From: an uncultured Bacteroidales bacterium
GTDB taxonomy: Bacteria > Bacteroidota > Bacteroidia > Bacteroidales > Paludibacteraceae
Reading direction: 5' to 3'
Assembly: GCA_946411385.1 (NCBI GenBank)
Contig: CAMKDV010000007.1
Span: 1 to 64,000 of the forward strand
Length of the DNA: 64,000 nucleotides
Part shown: positions 32,075 through 42,458 of the stretch, one piece after another
How positions within the stretch are numbered: position 1 is the stretch's first letter
How the letters are laid out: each line of letters begins with the position of its first letter
Made by a program: the position numbers and the translations under genes
Notes under the pieces: generated by a model
The model's input: only the letters and a program-made list of their open reading frames with translations
The model's database searches: none
What the model was told of the DNA's origin: nothing

Positions 32075-32106
32075 CAAAATTACAAAAATTTTGGCAAATA
32101 TGCAAG
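32075..32106 (-). promoter_or_regulatory. Promoter of the FecCD permease
   Basis: TAATTTTG (32082-32075) on the minus strand with CTTG 20 nt upstream (32106-32103). Only TAGC separates the box from the ATG. Confidence 0.7.
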
Positions 32107-32154
32107 CATATTCGCAAAAATCTGCTATTCGAATGTGTCGTTTTTGTATTTTTT

Positions 32155-32186
32155 CTTGCATTTACCAATTATTTTTCGTATCTTTG
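32155..32186 (+). promoter_or_regulatory. secA promoter
   Basis: CTTG (32155-32158), 20 nt, TATCTTTG (32179-32186); back-to-back with the permease promoter. Confidence 0.78.
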
Positions 32187-32234
32187 TAGGCGAATTGCGC
32201 AAGTCGCAAATTTTTTTAGTGTAAAAAAGAACAT

Positions 32235-35200
32235 ATGAATATAGTAGAATTTATTACAAAGTTGTTCGGCAACAAGGCGCAGAAAGATATGCGCGCCATC
32301 CAGCCGTATGTAGATCAGGTAACCGCCATTTATCCAGAGATCGATGCTCTATCGAACGATGCACTTCGCGCTCGTTCGGCAGCGCTCATGACGAAGATAG
32401 CCGATGCCGTAGCGCCGAAGAAAGCCAAGATTGCCGAGTTGAAAGCGTCGATCGAGGGATTGGAGATCGACAAGCGAGAGAAAGTATACCAGCAGGTAGA
32501 CGATATCGAGAAAGAGATCAAGGAGCAGTACAAGGAGATCCTGATGGATATTCTGCCCGAGGCGTTCGCCATTGTCAAGTCGACAGCCCGCCGCTTTACC
32601 GAGAACGAATCGATCATCGTCACCGCCACGCAGCACGACCGCGATCTGGCTGCCGATGCACGCTATGACTTTATCGAGATAGACGGAGAAAACGCTGTGT
32701 ACCACAACCATTGGATGGCGGGTGGCAACGAGATCACGTGGGATATGATCCATTATGACGTTCAGCTGTTCGGCGGCGTGGTGCTCCACCAAGGCAAGAT
32801 TGCCGAGATGGCCACGGGTGAAGGTAAGACGCTGGTGGCTACCCTGCCGGTATTCCTCAACGCCTTGACGCACGAAGGTGTACACGTGGTAACGGTGAAC
32901 GACTATCTGGCCAAGCGTGACTCGGAATGGATGGGACCGCTGTATATGTTCCACGGGCTGACCGTAGATTGTATCGACAAACACCAGCCCAACAGCGACG
33001 CACGCCGTAAGGCCTATGCGTGCGACATCACCTTCGGCACGAACAATGAGTTCGGCTTTGACTACCTGCGCGACAACATGGCTACCAGCCCGTTGGATCT
33101 GGTGCAGCGCGGACACAACTATGCCATCGTGGACGAGGTGGACTCGGTATTGATCGACGATGCCCGTACGCCGCTGATCATCTCAGGTCCCGTACCCAAA
33201 GGCGAGAATCAGATGTTCGACGAATACAAGCATCGCGTAGAACTGCTCGTGCGCAACCAGACGCAACTCACCACCCAACTGCTGACCGAAGCCAAGCAGA
33301 AGATGGGCAGCAGCGACGAGAAAGTGCGCGAGGAAGGCGAGTTGGCACTGTTCCGCTCGTACAAAGGTATGCCTAAATCGAAGGCACTGATCAAATACCT
33401 GAGCGAGCAGGGCGTGAAAGTAAGGATGCAGAAGACCGAAGAGTTCTACCTGCAAGAGAACGAGAAAAACATGCACATCGCTACCGATGTACTGTTCTTC
33501 GTCATTGACGAGAAAAACAAGACCATCGAGCTGACGGACAAAGGTATAGACACCTTGACGGGCAACATGGACGATCCGCTGTTCTTCGTACTGCCCGACG
33601 TAGGCAGTGAGATGGCTGAACTGGAGCATGAGAACCTCACGCCCGAAGAGAAGCAGGCGAAGAAAGATGCTATCCTGACGAACTACAGCATCAAGTCGGA
33701 GCGCGTACACACGGTCAACCAGCTGCTGAAAGCGTACACGCTGTTTGAGAAAGACGTCGATTATATCATCGACAACAACGAGGTGAAGATTGTGGACGAG
33801 CAGACCGGTCGTATCATGGAAGGCCGGCGCTGGAGCGACGGACTGCATCAGGCGGTAGAAGCCAAGGAGAACGTCAAGGTGGAAGCTGCTACGCAGACCT
33901 TTGCCACCATCACGCTGCAGAACTACTTCCGTATGTACAACAAGCTTGCCGGCATGACCGGTACGGCGGAGACGGAGGCAGGCGAGTTCTGGAACATATA
34001 CAAACTGGATGTGGTCGTTATCCCGACCAACAAGCCTATCGCTCGTATCGACATGAACGACCGCATCTACAAGACCAAGCGCGAGAAGTACAACGCCGTG
34101 ATCGACGAGATTACAGCGCTCGTAGCCAAAGGCCGACCGGTGCTGGTAGGTACCACCAGTGTGGAGATATCCGAGCTGCTATCGCGCATGCTTACGCTCA
34201 GGAAGATACCTCACAACGTGCTGAACGCCAAACTGCATCAGCAAGAGGCTATGGTGGTGGCAGAAGCCGGTAGAAAAGGCGTTGTAACCATCGCCACGAA
34301 CATGGCAGGCCGTGGTACGGATATCAAGCTCACGCCGGAAGTGAAAGAAGCCGGCGGTCTGGCTATCGTAGGTACGGAGCGCCATGAGAGCCGCCGTGTG
34401 GACAGACAGCTGCGCGGCCGTGCCGGACGTCAGGGGGACCCGGGTAGTTCGGTATTCTTCGTCAGTCTGGAGGATGACCTGATGCGTATGTTCGGCTCGG
34501 AACGTATCGCCAGCGTTATGGACCGTCTGGGCATGCAAGAGGGTGAGATGATCGAGCACTCGATGGTAAGCAAATCCATCGAGAACGCACAGAAGAAAGT
34601 GGAGGAGAACAACTTCGGCATCCGTAAGCGCCTGATCGAGTACGACGACGTAATGAACCAACAGCGTAACGTGATCTACGCCAAACGTCGTCACGCCCTA
34701 ATGGGTGAGCGTATAGGCGTGGATATCACCAATATGATCTACGACACCTCGGAGGCTATCGTGGCTGACTACCGTCAGATGTTGGATTACGAAGGGCTGC
34801 AACAGGACGTGATGCAGGTATTTGCCATGGAAGTGCCGTTTGACGAAGAGACGTTCCGCAGCACGAAAGAATCGCAGCTGTCGAACATGTTAGCCGAAAC
34901 CGCCATGGAGATGTTCAAGCGCAAGATGGACAGGCTGGCACAAGTGGCTAACCCCGTGATCAAACAGGTATACGAGACCCGCGGACAGATGTACGAGAAC
35001 ATCCTCGTGCCCATCACCGACGGACGCCACGTATATAACGTGAGCTGCAACCTGAAGCGTGCTGCCGAGACCGACAGCAAAGAGGTTATCCGCGAGTTTG
35101 AGAAACGCACGCTGCTCTATATCATCGACGACGAATGGAAAGAGCATCTGCGCGCCTTGGACGACCTCAAGCGCAGCGTGCAGAACGCCAGCTACGAGCA

Positions 35201-35561
35201 GAAAGATCCGTTGCTGATCTACAAACTGGAGTCGTTCAACATCTTCAAAGGCATGCTCGACAACTTCAACCGTCGCGCTATCGCCATTCTGCTGCGCGGA
35301 CAGATACGCACCGAGGCGCCTGAGAATGTGCAGCAAGCCCAAGCGCCCAAGCGCCAAGACTACTCGCGCTATCGCACGCAGAAAGATGTAGTGGAGCAGG
35401 CAGCACGCCAGAGCGGCATGGCTCAAGCTGCAGGACGTGACACGCGTGAGCAGCAACGCCCGATGCCGATGCATGTGGATAAGAAACCCCGTCCGAACGA
35501 TCCGTGCCCTTGCGGATCGGGCAAGAAATACAAGCAGTGCCACGGACGCCTGGAAGCGTAA
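32235..35561 (+). CDS. secA: Preprotein translocase ATPase SecA
   Basis: At 1108 residues this is the long SecA of Bacteroidetes; E. coli SecA has 901. It drives Sec-dependent export through SecYEG. Walker A is [14 protein letters not shown], the DEAD-type Walker B is [22 protein letters not shown], and motor domain 2 has [12 protein letters not shown] and [10 protein letters not shown]. The extra length comes from an N-terminal helical insertion (about residues 55-110, many Lys/Glu) and a second one near 335-430. The C-terminus ends with the zinc site [16 protein letters not shown] that binds SecB or ribosomes. Confidence 0.98.
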   Translation: MNIVEFITKLFGNKAQKDMRAIQPYVDQVTAIYPEIDALSNDALRARSAALMTKIADAVAPKKAKIAELKASIEGLEIDKREKVYQQVDDIEKEIKEQYKEILMDILPEAFAIVKSTARRFTENESIIVTATQHDRDLAADARYDFIEIDGENAVYHNHWMAGGNEITWDMIHYDVQLFGGVVLHQGKIAEMATGEGKTLVATLPVFLNALTHEGVHVVTVNDYLAKRDSEWMGPLYMFHGLTVDCIDKHQPNSDARRKAYACDITFGTNNEFGFDYLRDNMATSPLDLVQRGHNYAIVDEVDSVLIDDARTPLIISGPVPKGENQMFDEYKHRVELLVRNQTQLTTQLLTEAKQKMGSSDEKVREEGELALFRSYKGMPKSKALIKYLSEQGVKVRMQKTEEFYLQENEKNMHIATDVLFFVIDEKNKTIELTDKGIDTLTGNMDDPLFFVLPDVGSEMAELEHENLTPEEKQAKKDAILTNYSIKSERVHTVNQLLKAYTLFEKDVDYIIDNNEVKIVDEQTGRIMEGRRWSDGLHQAVEAKENVKVEAATQTFATITLQNYFRMYNKLAGMTGTAETEAGEFWNIYKLDVVVIPTNKPIARIDMNDRIYKTKREKYNAVIDEITALVAKGRPVLVGTTSVEISELLSRMLTLRKIPHNVLNAKLHQQEAMVVAEAGRKGVVTIATNMAGRGTDIKLTPEVKEAGGLAIVGTERHESRRVDRQLRGRAGRQGDPGSSVFFVSLEDDLMRMFGSERIASVMDRLGMQEGEMIEHSMVSKSIENAQKKVEENNFGIRKRLIEYDDVMNQQRNVIYAKRRHALMGERIGVDITNMIYDTSEAIVADYRQMLDYEGLQQDVMQVFAMEVPFDEETFRSTKESQLSNMLAETAMEMFKRKMDRLAQVANPVIKQVYETRGQMYENILVPITDGRHVYNVSCNLKRAAETDSKEVIREFEKRTLLYIIDDEWKEHLRALDDLKRSVQNASYEQKDPLLIYKLESFNIFKGMLDNFNRRAIAILLRGQIRTEAPENVQQAQAPKRQDYSRYRTQKDVVEQAARQSGMAQAAGRDTREQQRPMPMHVDKKPRPNDPCPCGSGKKYKQCHGRLEA

Positions 35562-35579
35562 CGATCCCTACCCTTCCGG

Positions 35580-36797
35580 CTACGCCAACATCTGCGTGGC
35601 GCGCCGGAGGGCGAGGATGAACGCATCAATATCTTCAGTAGAATTATATAAGGCGATAGAAAGACGCACCGTGCCGGGAACGCCCAGATGATCGATGAGC
35701 GGTTCGGCGCAATGATGTCCGGTGCGGACTGCTATACCCTGACGGTCAAGCAGCGTGCCTATATCAAACGGATGAACAAGTTTGCCGGACGTATCGTACA
35801 CATTGAACGATAGCGCTCCGGCTTTCTTTTGCCCGGCAGCGTAAACAACTACTCCTTCCACTTGCTGCAATTGCTGTTCGGCATAGGCGATCAGTTCGCT
35901 CTCATGTTGCGAGAGCGTCTCCACGCCTATAGTCTGCATATAGCGGACCGCCACACCAAAAGCGTACGAGCCGACATAATCCGGCGTACCTGCCTCAAAG
36001 CGGTAAGGGAGCTGATTGTAGGTCGTGCCACTCCAGCGCACATGTTCGATCATCTCGCCGCCGCCCTGATAAGGAGGAAGCTGTTCCAGCCATGAGCGTT
36101 TGCCATACAGTAAGCCTATGCCTGTCGGACCGTACATCTTGTGCGCCGAGCAAACGAAGAAATCACAATCCATTGCACGGACGCTGACCGGCAGATGCGG
36201 GGCAGCCTGCGCGCCATCCACGCAAACGGGTATGTGCCTCTCATGCGCCAGACGGATTATTTCCTGCACGGGCTGAACGGTACCGAGCACGTTGCTTACC
36301 AGCGCTACGCTGACTATCTTCGTGTGTTGTGTGAGCAGCCCGGGCAAAGCATCTATATCCAATGTCAGGTCGTCGCGCAAAGGGATAACTTTCAGTACGG
36401 CTTTCTTCCGCTCGCAGAGCATCTGCCATGGTACGATGTTCGAGTGGTGCTCCAGCGTCGAAACGACAATCTCGTCGCCTTCGCTCACAAACGCCTCACC
36501 GAAACTGAACGCCAACAGGTTAAGGCTCTCGGTTGTACCACGCGTAAAAACAATCTCTTCCGGCTCGGCTGCACCGATGAACGATGCCAGCAACGCGCGT
36601 GCCTGCTCATGTTTCTCGGTAGCCACGATGCTCAGGTGGTGCGTGCCGCGATGGATATTGGCATTCCATGTGGTATACGCTTCCACGATAGCGTCGGTCA
36701 CGGCAGTAGGTTTCTGCGTGGTGGCGGCATTATCCAGATACACGAGCGGCTTGCCGTGAACGTGTTGGGTTAGTATGGGAAAATCGTCTCTGTGCAT
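35580..36797 (-). CDS. sufS: Cysteine desulfurase SufS
   Basis: The 405-residue class V PLP aminotransferase-fold enzyme takes sulfur from cysteine for Fe-S cluster assembly. PLP lysine is in SAHKMYGPTGIGLL and the catalytic Cys in RTGHHCAEPLI; YLDNAATTQKP is the usual N-terminal motif. No sufBCD or sufE/U is adjacent. It is the last gene of a tight leftward unit (amylase-like, ubiA-like, lolD-like, gldB-like, sufS), 15 nt after the gldB-like gene. Confidence 0.95.
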   Translation of the reverse strand: MHRDDFPILTQHVHGKPLVYLDNAATTQKPTAVTDAIVEAYTTWNANIHRGTHHLSIVATEKHEQARALLASFIGAAEPEEIVFTRGTTESLNLLAFSFGEAFVSEGDEIVVSTLEHHSNIVPWQMLCERKKAVLKVIPLRDDLTLDIDALPGLLTQHTKIVSVALVSNVLGTVQPVQEIIRLAHERHIPVCVDGAQAAPHLPVSVRAMDCDFFVCSAHKMYGPTGIGLLYGKRSWLEQLPPYQGGGEMIEHVRWSGTTYNQLPYRFEAGTPDYVGSYAFGVAVRYMQTIGVETLSQHESELIAYAEQQLQQVEGVVVYAAGQKKAGALSFNVYDTSGKLVHPFDIGTLLDRQGIAVRTGHHCAEPLIDHLGVPGTVRLSIALYNSTEDIDAFILALRRATQMLA

Positions 36798-36812
36798 TTC
36801 TTTTCAATCGTC

Positions 36813-37832
36813 TTATGGCTTGTAATAACTCTCACGCAAAAGCATCTCGGCATCGGTTTGTGCAATCAAATCCTGCATGCTTACCTCCGGATGATGGCGC
36901 ATATAGCTGTCGATAATCCTCCAGCCTACCCATGTGCCGATACGCGGAGGAGCTTCCTGGGATATCTCGCTGGTAAACGGTCCGTCATTCAGGTAAGAGG
37001 TCATCACAAACTGCTCTGACTTGAACAGGTCACGCTTGTCCATCATCCTGTTCCACACTTGCCGTTCGTATTTCTCGCACCATTGCCATTGCTCCCGGGT
37101 ATACCCCATCACTTCGTATTCAGGCTCATCCAAAAGCGTGGAACACAGGTACATCAGTTTGCCGCGATAGAGCATGTTCTCCAGCAAGCGGCTTTTCTTG
37201 CCCTCAAACGGGAAATGCGCAAACACATATCCGCTGACCACATCACCGGCTACACACTCTTTGCGCATAGTTTGCTTCTGGTAGTTGTACACCACCTGGT
37301 TATAGTACGGATAATCCGCACCGAGGTACATATCCAGTCCTACCGCCATATTATCGTCTTCCAGGAAGAGCACCGAGGCATTAAACCCGCTGACGAAGGT
37401 ATACAGGGTAGGTATATGAATGTCGGGATAGAGATATACCAGACGGCTGAAAGCGGTGTTCAGTTCCTTTTGTATGCCGCGCATGTCGGCAAAAGTCTGA
37501 GCCACACACCTGTTGGTTTGCGCAAAGCCGTAGAGCGTATCTGCAAGGAACAGCGGCAAAGCGCTGATCAGATAATTTGTATCACGCCTGTCCACGCCTA
37601 ATGCCTGTTCGGCAAAATCCGGCATGAAAGCCTCGTACTCAGCGTACAATGCCGGCACAGCGGCGGGAGCATTGAGGCTGTCGATAGCCATCAGCGCCTG
37701 ATCGAATCGCACTATCCGGACCGTCTGTTCGGTCAGATGGCGGGGATAGTACTGCCGACGATTGTGGCAACCTGTCATCACGACGGCAACGGCCATGAGC
37801 ACGAATATATTACATCTCAATCCTGACATCAA
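36813..37832 (-). CDS. GldB-like lipoprotein
   Basis: The 339-residue protein has lipobox VMTGC (Cys near residue 22) and the pattern of gliding-motility lipoprotein GldB homologs: RIVRFDQALMAID, the central FVSGFNASVLF and VGLDMYLGADYPYY, and a late acidic SYLNDGPFTSE. In gliding flavobacteria GldB is needed for motility; in non-gliding Bacteroidales its homologs have no proven role. It begins 5 nt after the lolD-like gene. Confidence 0.8.
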   Translation of the reverse strand: MMSGLRCNIFVLMAVAVVMTGCHNRRQYYPRHLTEQTVRIVRFDQALMAIDSLNAPAAVPALYAEYEAFMPDFAEQALGVDRRDTNYLISALPLFLADTLYGFAQTNRCVAQTFADMRGIQKELNTAFSRLVYLYPDIHIPTLYTFVSGFNASVLFLEDDNMAVGLDMYLGADYPYYNQVVYNYQKQTMRKECVAGDVVSGYVFAHFPFEGKKSRLLENMLYRGKLMYLCSTLLDEPEYEVMGYTREQWQWCEKYERQVWNRMMDKRDLFKSEQFVMTSYLNDGPFTSEISQEAPPRIGTWVGWRIIDSYMRHHPEVSMQDLIAQTDAEMLLRESYYKP

Positions 37833-37837
37833 TTTCT

Positions 37838-38533
37838 CTATGCATTTACTATCTTTCCGTCCATAAGTTCGATTGTCCTGTCAGAGATAGCCGCCAACTC
37901 TTTGTCGTGGGTAACGATGATGATAGTTTGCCCGAACCGCTTTCTCAAGTCCAGCAGCAAGGCGTGCAGTTCATGTTTGTTCGCCTCGTCCAGGCTGCCC
38001 GAAGGCTCATCCGCCAGGATGACATCCGGCTGCATCATCATCGCCCGTGCTGCTGCCACGCGCTGCTTCTCGCCGCCACTCAGTTCATTGGGCTTATGCT
38101 CCAGGCGATCGCCCAGACCAAGTTCGGTGAGCAGCTGCCGTGCACGCACTTCCGCCTCTTTGCTATCGTTCTTACCCGAAGCCGCAGCAGCTATCAGCGC
38201 CGGCATCATCACATTCTCCAAAGCCGTGAACTCCGGCAATAGCTGATGAAACTGAAAGATAAAACCTATATGCTTGTTACGGAAAGCCGCCAACTCTTTC
38301 TCGCCCAACTGCAGCACATCTGTACCGCCAATGCGTACCGACCCGCTGTCCGGACGGTCAAGCGTACCGATGATCTGCAGCAGCGTAGTCTTGCCTGCGC
38401 CGCTCTTGCCAACGATAGAGACAATCTCGCCTTTCTGTACATACAGGGACACGCCCTGCAAGACATGCAAGACGCCAAACGACTTATGGATATCTTTTAC
38501 TTCTATCATACATTCTGTTATTTCGTTGCTCAT
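37838..38533 (-). CDS. ABC transporter ATPase, LolD/MacB-like
   Basis: The 231-residue ATPase has Walker [13 protein letters not shown], signature [15 protein letters not shown], Walker [14 protein letters not shown] and the switch His in [11 protein letters not shown]. The [11 protein letters not shown] and ADEPSGSLD forms place it in the LolD/MacB/FtsE group, which moves lipoproteins or works with FtsX-type permeases. The start is set at the ATG overlapping the UbiA stop (ATGA, 38533-38530); the longer open frame has no family match. Its permease is not in the window. Confidence 0.88.
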   Translation of the reverse strand: MSNEITECMIEVKDIHKSFGVLHVLQGVSLYVQKGEIVSIVGKSGAGKTTLLQIIGTLDRPDSGSVRIGGTDVLQLGEKELAAFRNKHIGFIFQFHQLLPEFTALENVMMPALIAAAASGKNDSKEAEVRARQLLTELGLGDRLEHKPNELSGGEKQRVAAARAMMMQPDVILADEPSGSLDEANKHELHALLLDLRKRFGQTIIIVTHDKELAAISDRTIELMDGKIVNA

Positions 38534-39489
38534 AGCAGCCGTGTAACGACAAAACTGAACAGAGTGCCCATCAGCAAGACGAACTTCATGACATTCTGTG
38601 CAGTGCGGTAGTCGGAAGATATACGCGCAGCCAAAAGCAGATAGAGCGTGCATGCCAGCGGTACGAGCAACCCGAAAATAGCATACCGCGCGGTGATCGG
38701 TGAAGGAATAACCCACCATGCCAGCCAAACGATAGCTGCTGCCATAATCAAGACGAGCACGGTAAGGATGATCTTCGTAGTGGACTCACCCAGCACGATA
38801 GGCAAGGTGTGACATTCCAGTTCGCGATCACCCATCTGGTCCTGCATATCCTTGATTACCTCGCGGATGAACGTACCCAGGAAAGCAAAGACGGCAAAGC
38901 CTCCTATCCACACGTAGATGTCGTGCGGAAGAGTGGTGAGCGAAAGAACATCTATGCCGTTGATGCTACTATAATGCTGCTTGAGATACGCCACATTGGC
39001 TATTGCCACCACCAGCGGCGTGAGAGCAGCCACCACGGAAACGATCAGATTGCCCAGAAGGAACATCCGCTTGTACGATGCCGAGTAGAACCACAGCAGT
39101 CCGGGTACAAAGACGAAGATGACCGCCAGTACCCAGCTCCTGACCAACCATGCCGAAGCCAAGCCGCAAAGGATGCCTACAGCCGTAAGTATCTGAAACA
39201 ACTGCATGGCTTGCTGCTTGCTTACGCCTCGCGTGACGATAAGCCTGTCTGGACGGTTGATGGCGTCAATCTTTACATCGAAATAATCGTTGATAACATA
39301 CCCTCCGGCAGCTATAAAGCAGCATGCAAAAGTCATGAGGAACAGCACATACCACGGCAACTGTTCGCCAAAATATGCGGCACAGAGAAGGGGCGTTGCC
39401 ACCCACTTCTCCATGACATACACGACGATAGCCGTCATCAGTACATTCTGCCAGCGCACCAGCGCCATGAAATCGCGAAACTTTTCCAT
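38530..39489 (-). CDS. UbiA-family prenyltransferase
   Basis: The 319-residue protein has eight or nine membrane segments and the two Asp-rich motifs of UbiA enzymes, [20 protein letters not shown] and [17 protein letters not shown], which bind the prenyl diphosphate and Mg. In Bacteroidetes this subgroup is commonly annotated as geranylgeranylglycerol-phosphate geranylgeranyltransferase; a MenA role is also possible. The ATG at 39489 overlaps the stop of the preceding amylase gene by one base, so translational coupling is likely. Confidence 0.87.
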   Translation of the reverse strand: MEKFRDFMALVRWQNVLMTAIVVYVMEKWVATPLLCAAYFGEQLPWYVLFLMTFACCFIAAGGYVINDYFDVKIDAINRPDRLIVTRGVSKQQAMQLFQILTAVGILCGLASAWLVRSWVLAVIFVFVPGLLWFYSASYKRMFLLGNLIVSVVAALTPLVVAIANVAYLKQHYSSINGIDVLSLTTLPHDIYVWIGGFAVFAFLGTFIREVIKDMQDQMGDRELECHTLPIVLGESTTKIILTVLVLIMAAAIVWLAWWVIPSPITARYAIFGLLVPLACTLYLLLAARISSDYRTAQNVMKFVLLMGTLFSFVVTRLL

Positions 39490-41126
39490 CAATGCAGTTT
39501 AAGTATTGCTCCTGTCCATGCGGGCAGCGTGATATGGAATGGCGCAGTAGCCATCAACGGTCCTTCGTGCACCACTCCGCTGAGCAGGTCTTCCGCCGCT
39601 ACGCTCAAGCGCTCCTCCATCTGCAGGTAGACGAACGCATCCGAAGGAATGGTGACGGGCACATCCACTTGCTTGTCGTCGAAGTTGACGACGATAAGCA
39701 GCGTTTCTTTGTCATGCTTGCGCAGGAAAGCGTATTGTTTGTGCCGATTGAATCCTTCACCTTGAGCATATTCGAGGTCGTACATCTTACCATCTGTGAT
39801 GGCAGGATTGGAGCGCGCAATACACAGCAGCCGCTTGTAGAACTCGCGCAGTTCGCGTTGCTCGTCATCCAGTCCGGCGCCATCGAACTTACCTTCATTA
39901 GCCCATGCCTGGATGCTCTTGACGCCCCAGTAGTCGAAGATGGTGGTACGTCCGTCCACGCCTGCAAAACCTTCCATATCCATACCCTTTTCACCCAGTT
40001 CCTGACCGGAATAGATCATCACGGGGTTCGTGCCGAGTGTGGCTGCTACGATCATTGCGGGCTCGGCTGCTCTTCCGCTACCGCAGAAGAAACCCGAAGC
40101 CAAACGCTGTTCGTCGTGGTTCTCGAGAAAATAGAGCATCTTAGGCTGGATGTCGCCTATCACCTGCCATTGGTGGGAGATGCCCTCGGCAGAGTAGCCG
40201 CGGCTCGTCACGGCACGCAGGTAATCATACATACCCACTTTGTCGTACAGGAAGTCGAAACCCGCCTGCAGATAGGAACGATAGATGCCCGGTTCGTAAA
40301 TCTCGGCTATGAACTGCACATTGGGGAATACGGCACGTACGCGATGGATAGCCCAATCGAAGAACTCCACGGGTACCATGTGAGCCATGTCCACGCGAAA
40401 AGCGTCGATGCCTTTTCCTGCCCAGAAGAGCAGGATATCGCACATCTTCCGCCACGTGTCGGGGATAGGATTGAACTGCTTCTCACCGCCACCCAGTACG
40501 TGAACGCCATAGTTGAGCTTGACCGTCTCATACCAATCGTTGACCGACGGATGTGCCGAGAAGCAGTCGTTACCGGTAACTCTGGCGGGGAACTCGTGGT
40601 AGTCGCCGATAGGGAACGACGGACTGAACGTCTCACCGGGCAGGTAATAGAAGTTATTGAGCGGCGAGAATGCCCATTCAGGATGATCTTTTTCACCCAG
40701 ATCCTCTACGCCTGCAGGCCGGCAAAGCGATTTGTATTCGCGGGAGACATGGTTGGGCACAAAGTCGATGATCACTTTCAATCCGGCTTTGTGGGTACGG
40801 CCAACCAGCGCCTCAAATTCCGCCATTCGTTTCTCTTCATGTACCGCCAAATCGGGGTCAACATCGTAGTAGTCAGTAATAGCATACGGACTACCTGCTT
40901 TGCCCTTGGTGATACCCGGATTATTCCGCTCGGCAGTAGCATGGCGAATGACGCCTGTGTACCACACATGTGTCGTACCGAGGTCATGAATGGCTTTCAG
41001 GGCTTTGGTGTTGATGCCCGCGAATGTTCCACAGCCGTTCACCTTGCGATCGCCGTTCGGCACGCGAGCGGTGACATAGTTTGTAAACCAGCGTGGGAAA
41101 CACTGATAAATGATTATTTTACTCAT
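39489..41126 (-). CDS. GH13 alpha-amylase-family enzyme (cytoplasmic)
   Basis: The 545-residue protein shows the four GH13 regions: DFVPNHVSR, GIDAFRVDMAHM (nucleophile Asp), FIAEIYEPG (acid Glu) and FLENHDEQRLAS (third Asp). A C-terminal beta domain follows. No signal peptide is present, so it should act on intracellular glucans such as glycogen or maltodextrin. The exact activity (amylase, pullulanase-like or transferase) cannot be told. It is the first gene of the leftward unit ending with sufS and lies 72 nt downstream of ackA with no promoter match, so read-through from pta-ackA is possible. Confidence 0.9.
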   Translation of the reverse strand: MSKIIIYQCFPRWFTNYVTARVPNGDRKVNGCGTFAGINTKALKAIHDLGTTHVWYTGVIRHATAERNNPGITKGKAGSPYAITDYYDVDPDLAVHEEKRMAEFEALVGRTHKAGLKVIIDFVPNHVSREYKSLCRPAGVEDLGEKDHPEWAFSPLNNFYYLPGETFSPSFPIGDYHEFPARVTGNDCFSAHPSVNDWYETVKLNYGVHVLGGGEKQFNPIPDTWRKMCDILLFWAGKGIDAFRVDMAHMVPVEFFDWAIHRVRAVFPNVQFIAEIYEPGIYRSYLQAGFDFLYDKVGMYDYLRAVTSRGYSAEGISHQWQVIGDIQPKMLYFLENHDEQRLASGFFCGSGRAAEPAMIVAATLGTNPVMIYSGQELGEKGMDMEGFAGVDGRTTIFDYWGVKSIQAWANEGKFDGAGLDDEQRELREFYKRLLCIARSNPAITDGKMYDLEYAQGEGFNRHKQYAFLRKHDKETLLIVVNFDDKQVDVPVTIPSDAFVYLQMEERLSVAAEDLLSGVVHEGPLMATAPFHITLPAWTGAILKLH

Positions 41127-41198
41127 GAATACTGTCTGCTATTGGTTAATAAATTGGGTAAACACCCCGTTGTCAACGATGTGTCGGGGACACACGCG

Positions 41199-42395
41199 TT
41201 ACTTAACCAATGCAACAGTGTCACTTGCAATCATCAGTTCCTCATCCGTCGGGATAACTACCACTTTCACTTTCGAGTCGGGTGCAGATATAATAGCCTC
41301 TTTGCCACGGATAGTAGCGTTGAGAGCATTATCCAGCTTCACGCCCATGTACTCCATGTCGGCGCACACGGCCTCACGCATCGATGCCTGATTCTCACCC
41401 ACACCGGCTGTGAAGACGATGATATCCACGCCACCCATAGCGGCTGCAAACGCGCCTACATACTTCTTAATCTTATAGTTGTACATGTCGGTAGCCAGTT
41501 TGGCTCGCTCGTTGCCGGCTGCTACAGCTGCCTCCAAGTCGCGCATATCAGAGCCTACGCCCGATACACCGGCAACGCCTGACTTCTTGTTAAGCAGGTC
41601 GGACATCTGATCAGGATTGAGTCTCAACTTTTTCTGCAGGAAGGTAACGGCACCGCCGTCAACGTCACCACTACGCGTACCCATCATGATACCTTCCAGC
41701 GGAGTGAGGCCCATCGTGGTATCCATGCATTTGCCATTCTTCACGGCAGCCAGTGAGCCACCATTGCCAATATGGCAAGTGATGATGCGCTGCTTATTGT
41801 AATCGACACCCAGAAATTCGCATACGCGTGCGCTCACATAGCGGTGGCTCGTTCCGTGGAAGCCGTAACGGCGAACGGCATATTTCTCGTATACTTCATA
41901 GGGCAGTGCGTACATGTAGCTGTAAGCAGGCATGGTCTGATGGAAAGCTGTGTCAAATACGCCTACTTGCGGCAGTCCCGGCATCAGTTCCTCTACGGCG
42001 CGTATACCTTTGAGGTTGGCGGGGTTATGCAGCGGAGCCAGGTCGCTCACTTCCTCAAATGCCTTGATGACTTCCGGGGTAATTACAACCGACTTGGCAA
42101 ACTTCTCGCCGCCGTGCACCATACGATGACCTACTGCGTCAATCTCCTTAAGGCTCTTGATTACACCTATCTCGGGGTCGGTAAGCAATGAGAAGATGAA
42201 CTTCACACCCTCGGTATGCTCAGGCATATCGTGCATGATTTGCCTCTTCTCGCCATTGGCCAGCTTTACCTTCACGAAAGCGCCGTCCAGTCCCACACGC
42301 TCTGCTCCGCCAGAAGTCATGACGCTCTTGTCGTCCATGTTATACAATGCATACTTGATAGACGAGCTACCACAGTTCAAAACTAAGATTTTCAT
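41199..42395 (-). CDS. ackA: Acetate kinase
   Basis: The 398-residue ASKHA-fold kinase makes ATP from acetyl phosphate. Family signatures are VLNCGSSSIKYALY at the start, VGHRMVHGGEKF, and TCHIGNGGSLAAVKNGK; AFAAAMGGVDIIVFTAGVGEN lies near the end. It follows pta in the same direction, completing the Pta-AckA pathway that turns acetyl-CoA into acetate with ATP gain, the usual fermentative ending in this phylum. A 20-bp perfect palindrome separates the two genes. Confidence 0.98.
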   Translation of the reverse strand: MKILVLNCGSSSIKYALYNMDDKSVMTSGGAERVGLDGAFVKVKLANGEKRQIMHDMPEHTEGVKFIFSLLTDPEIGVIKSLKEIDAVGHRMVHGGEKFAKSVVITPEVIKAFEEVSDLAPLHNPANLKGIRAVEELMPGLPQVGVFDTAFHQTMPAYSYMYALPYEVYEKYAVRRYGFHGTSHRYVSARVCEFLGVDYNKQRIITCHIGNGGSLAAVKNGKCMDTTMGLTPLEGIMMGTRSGDVDGGAVTFLQKKLRLNPDQMSDLLNKKSGVAGVSGVGSDMRDLEAAVAAGNERAKLATDMYNYKIKKYVGAFAAAMGGVDIIVFTAGVGENQASMREAVCADMEYMGVKLDNALNATIRGKEAIISAPDSKVKVVVIPTDEELMIASDTVALVK

Positions 42396-42431
42396 GGTTG
42401 TATGTTGTTTTTAGTTAATAATTGTTGTGTT

Positions 42432-42451
42432 GGCCGCCATGCATGGCGGCC
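42432..42451. other. 20-bp perfect palindrome between pta and ackA
   Basis: GGCCGCCATGCATGGCGGCC is self-complementary over all 20 bases. In the pta-ackA mRNA it can fold into a GC-rich hairpin but no T-tract follows, so it is not a standard terminator. It may set relative mRNA stability or bind a dimeric protein. Confidence 0.75.
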
Positions 42452-42458
42452 GGTATTG

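Noticed and set aside
37838..38728. Longer N-terminus for the LolD-like ATPase (start at 38728)
   Set aside because: The extra 65 residues overlap the UbiA gene, have no family match, and a clean ATGA overlap start exists at 38533.
39492..41582. Very long (696-codon) open frame on the plus strand opposite the GH13 enzyme and ackA
   Set aside because: It is the complement of two well-supported genes; long antisense frames follow from their codon composition. No domain is recognisable in it.
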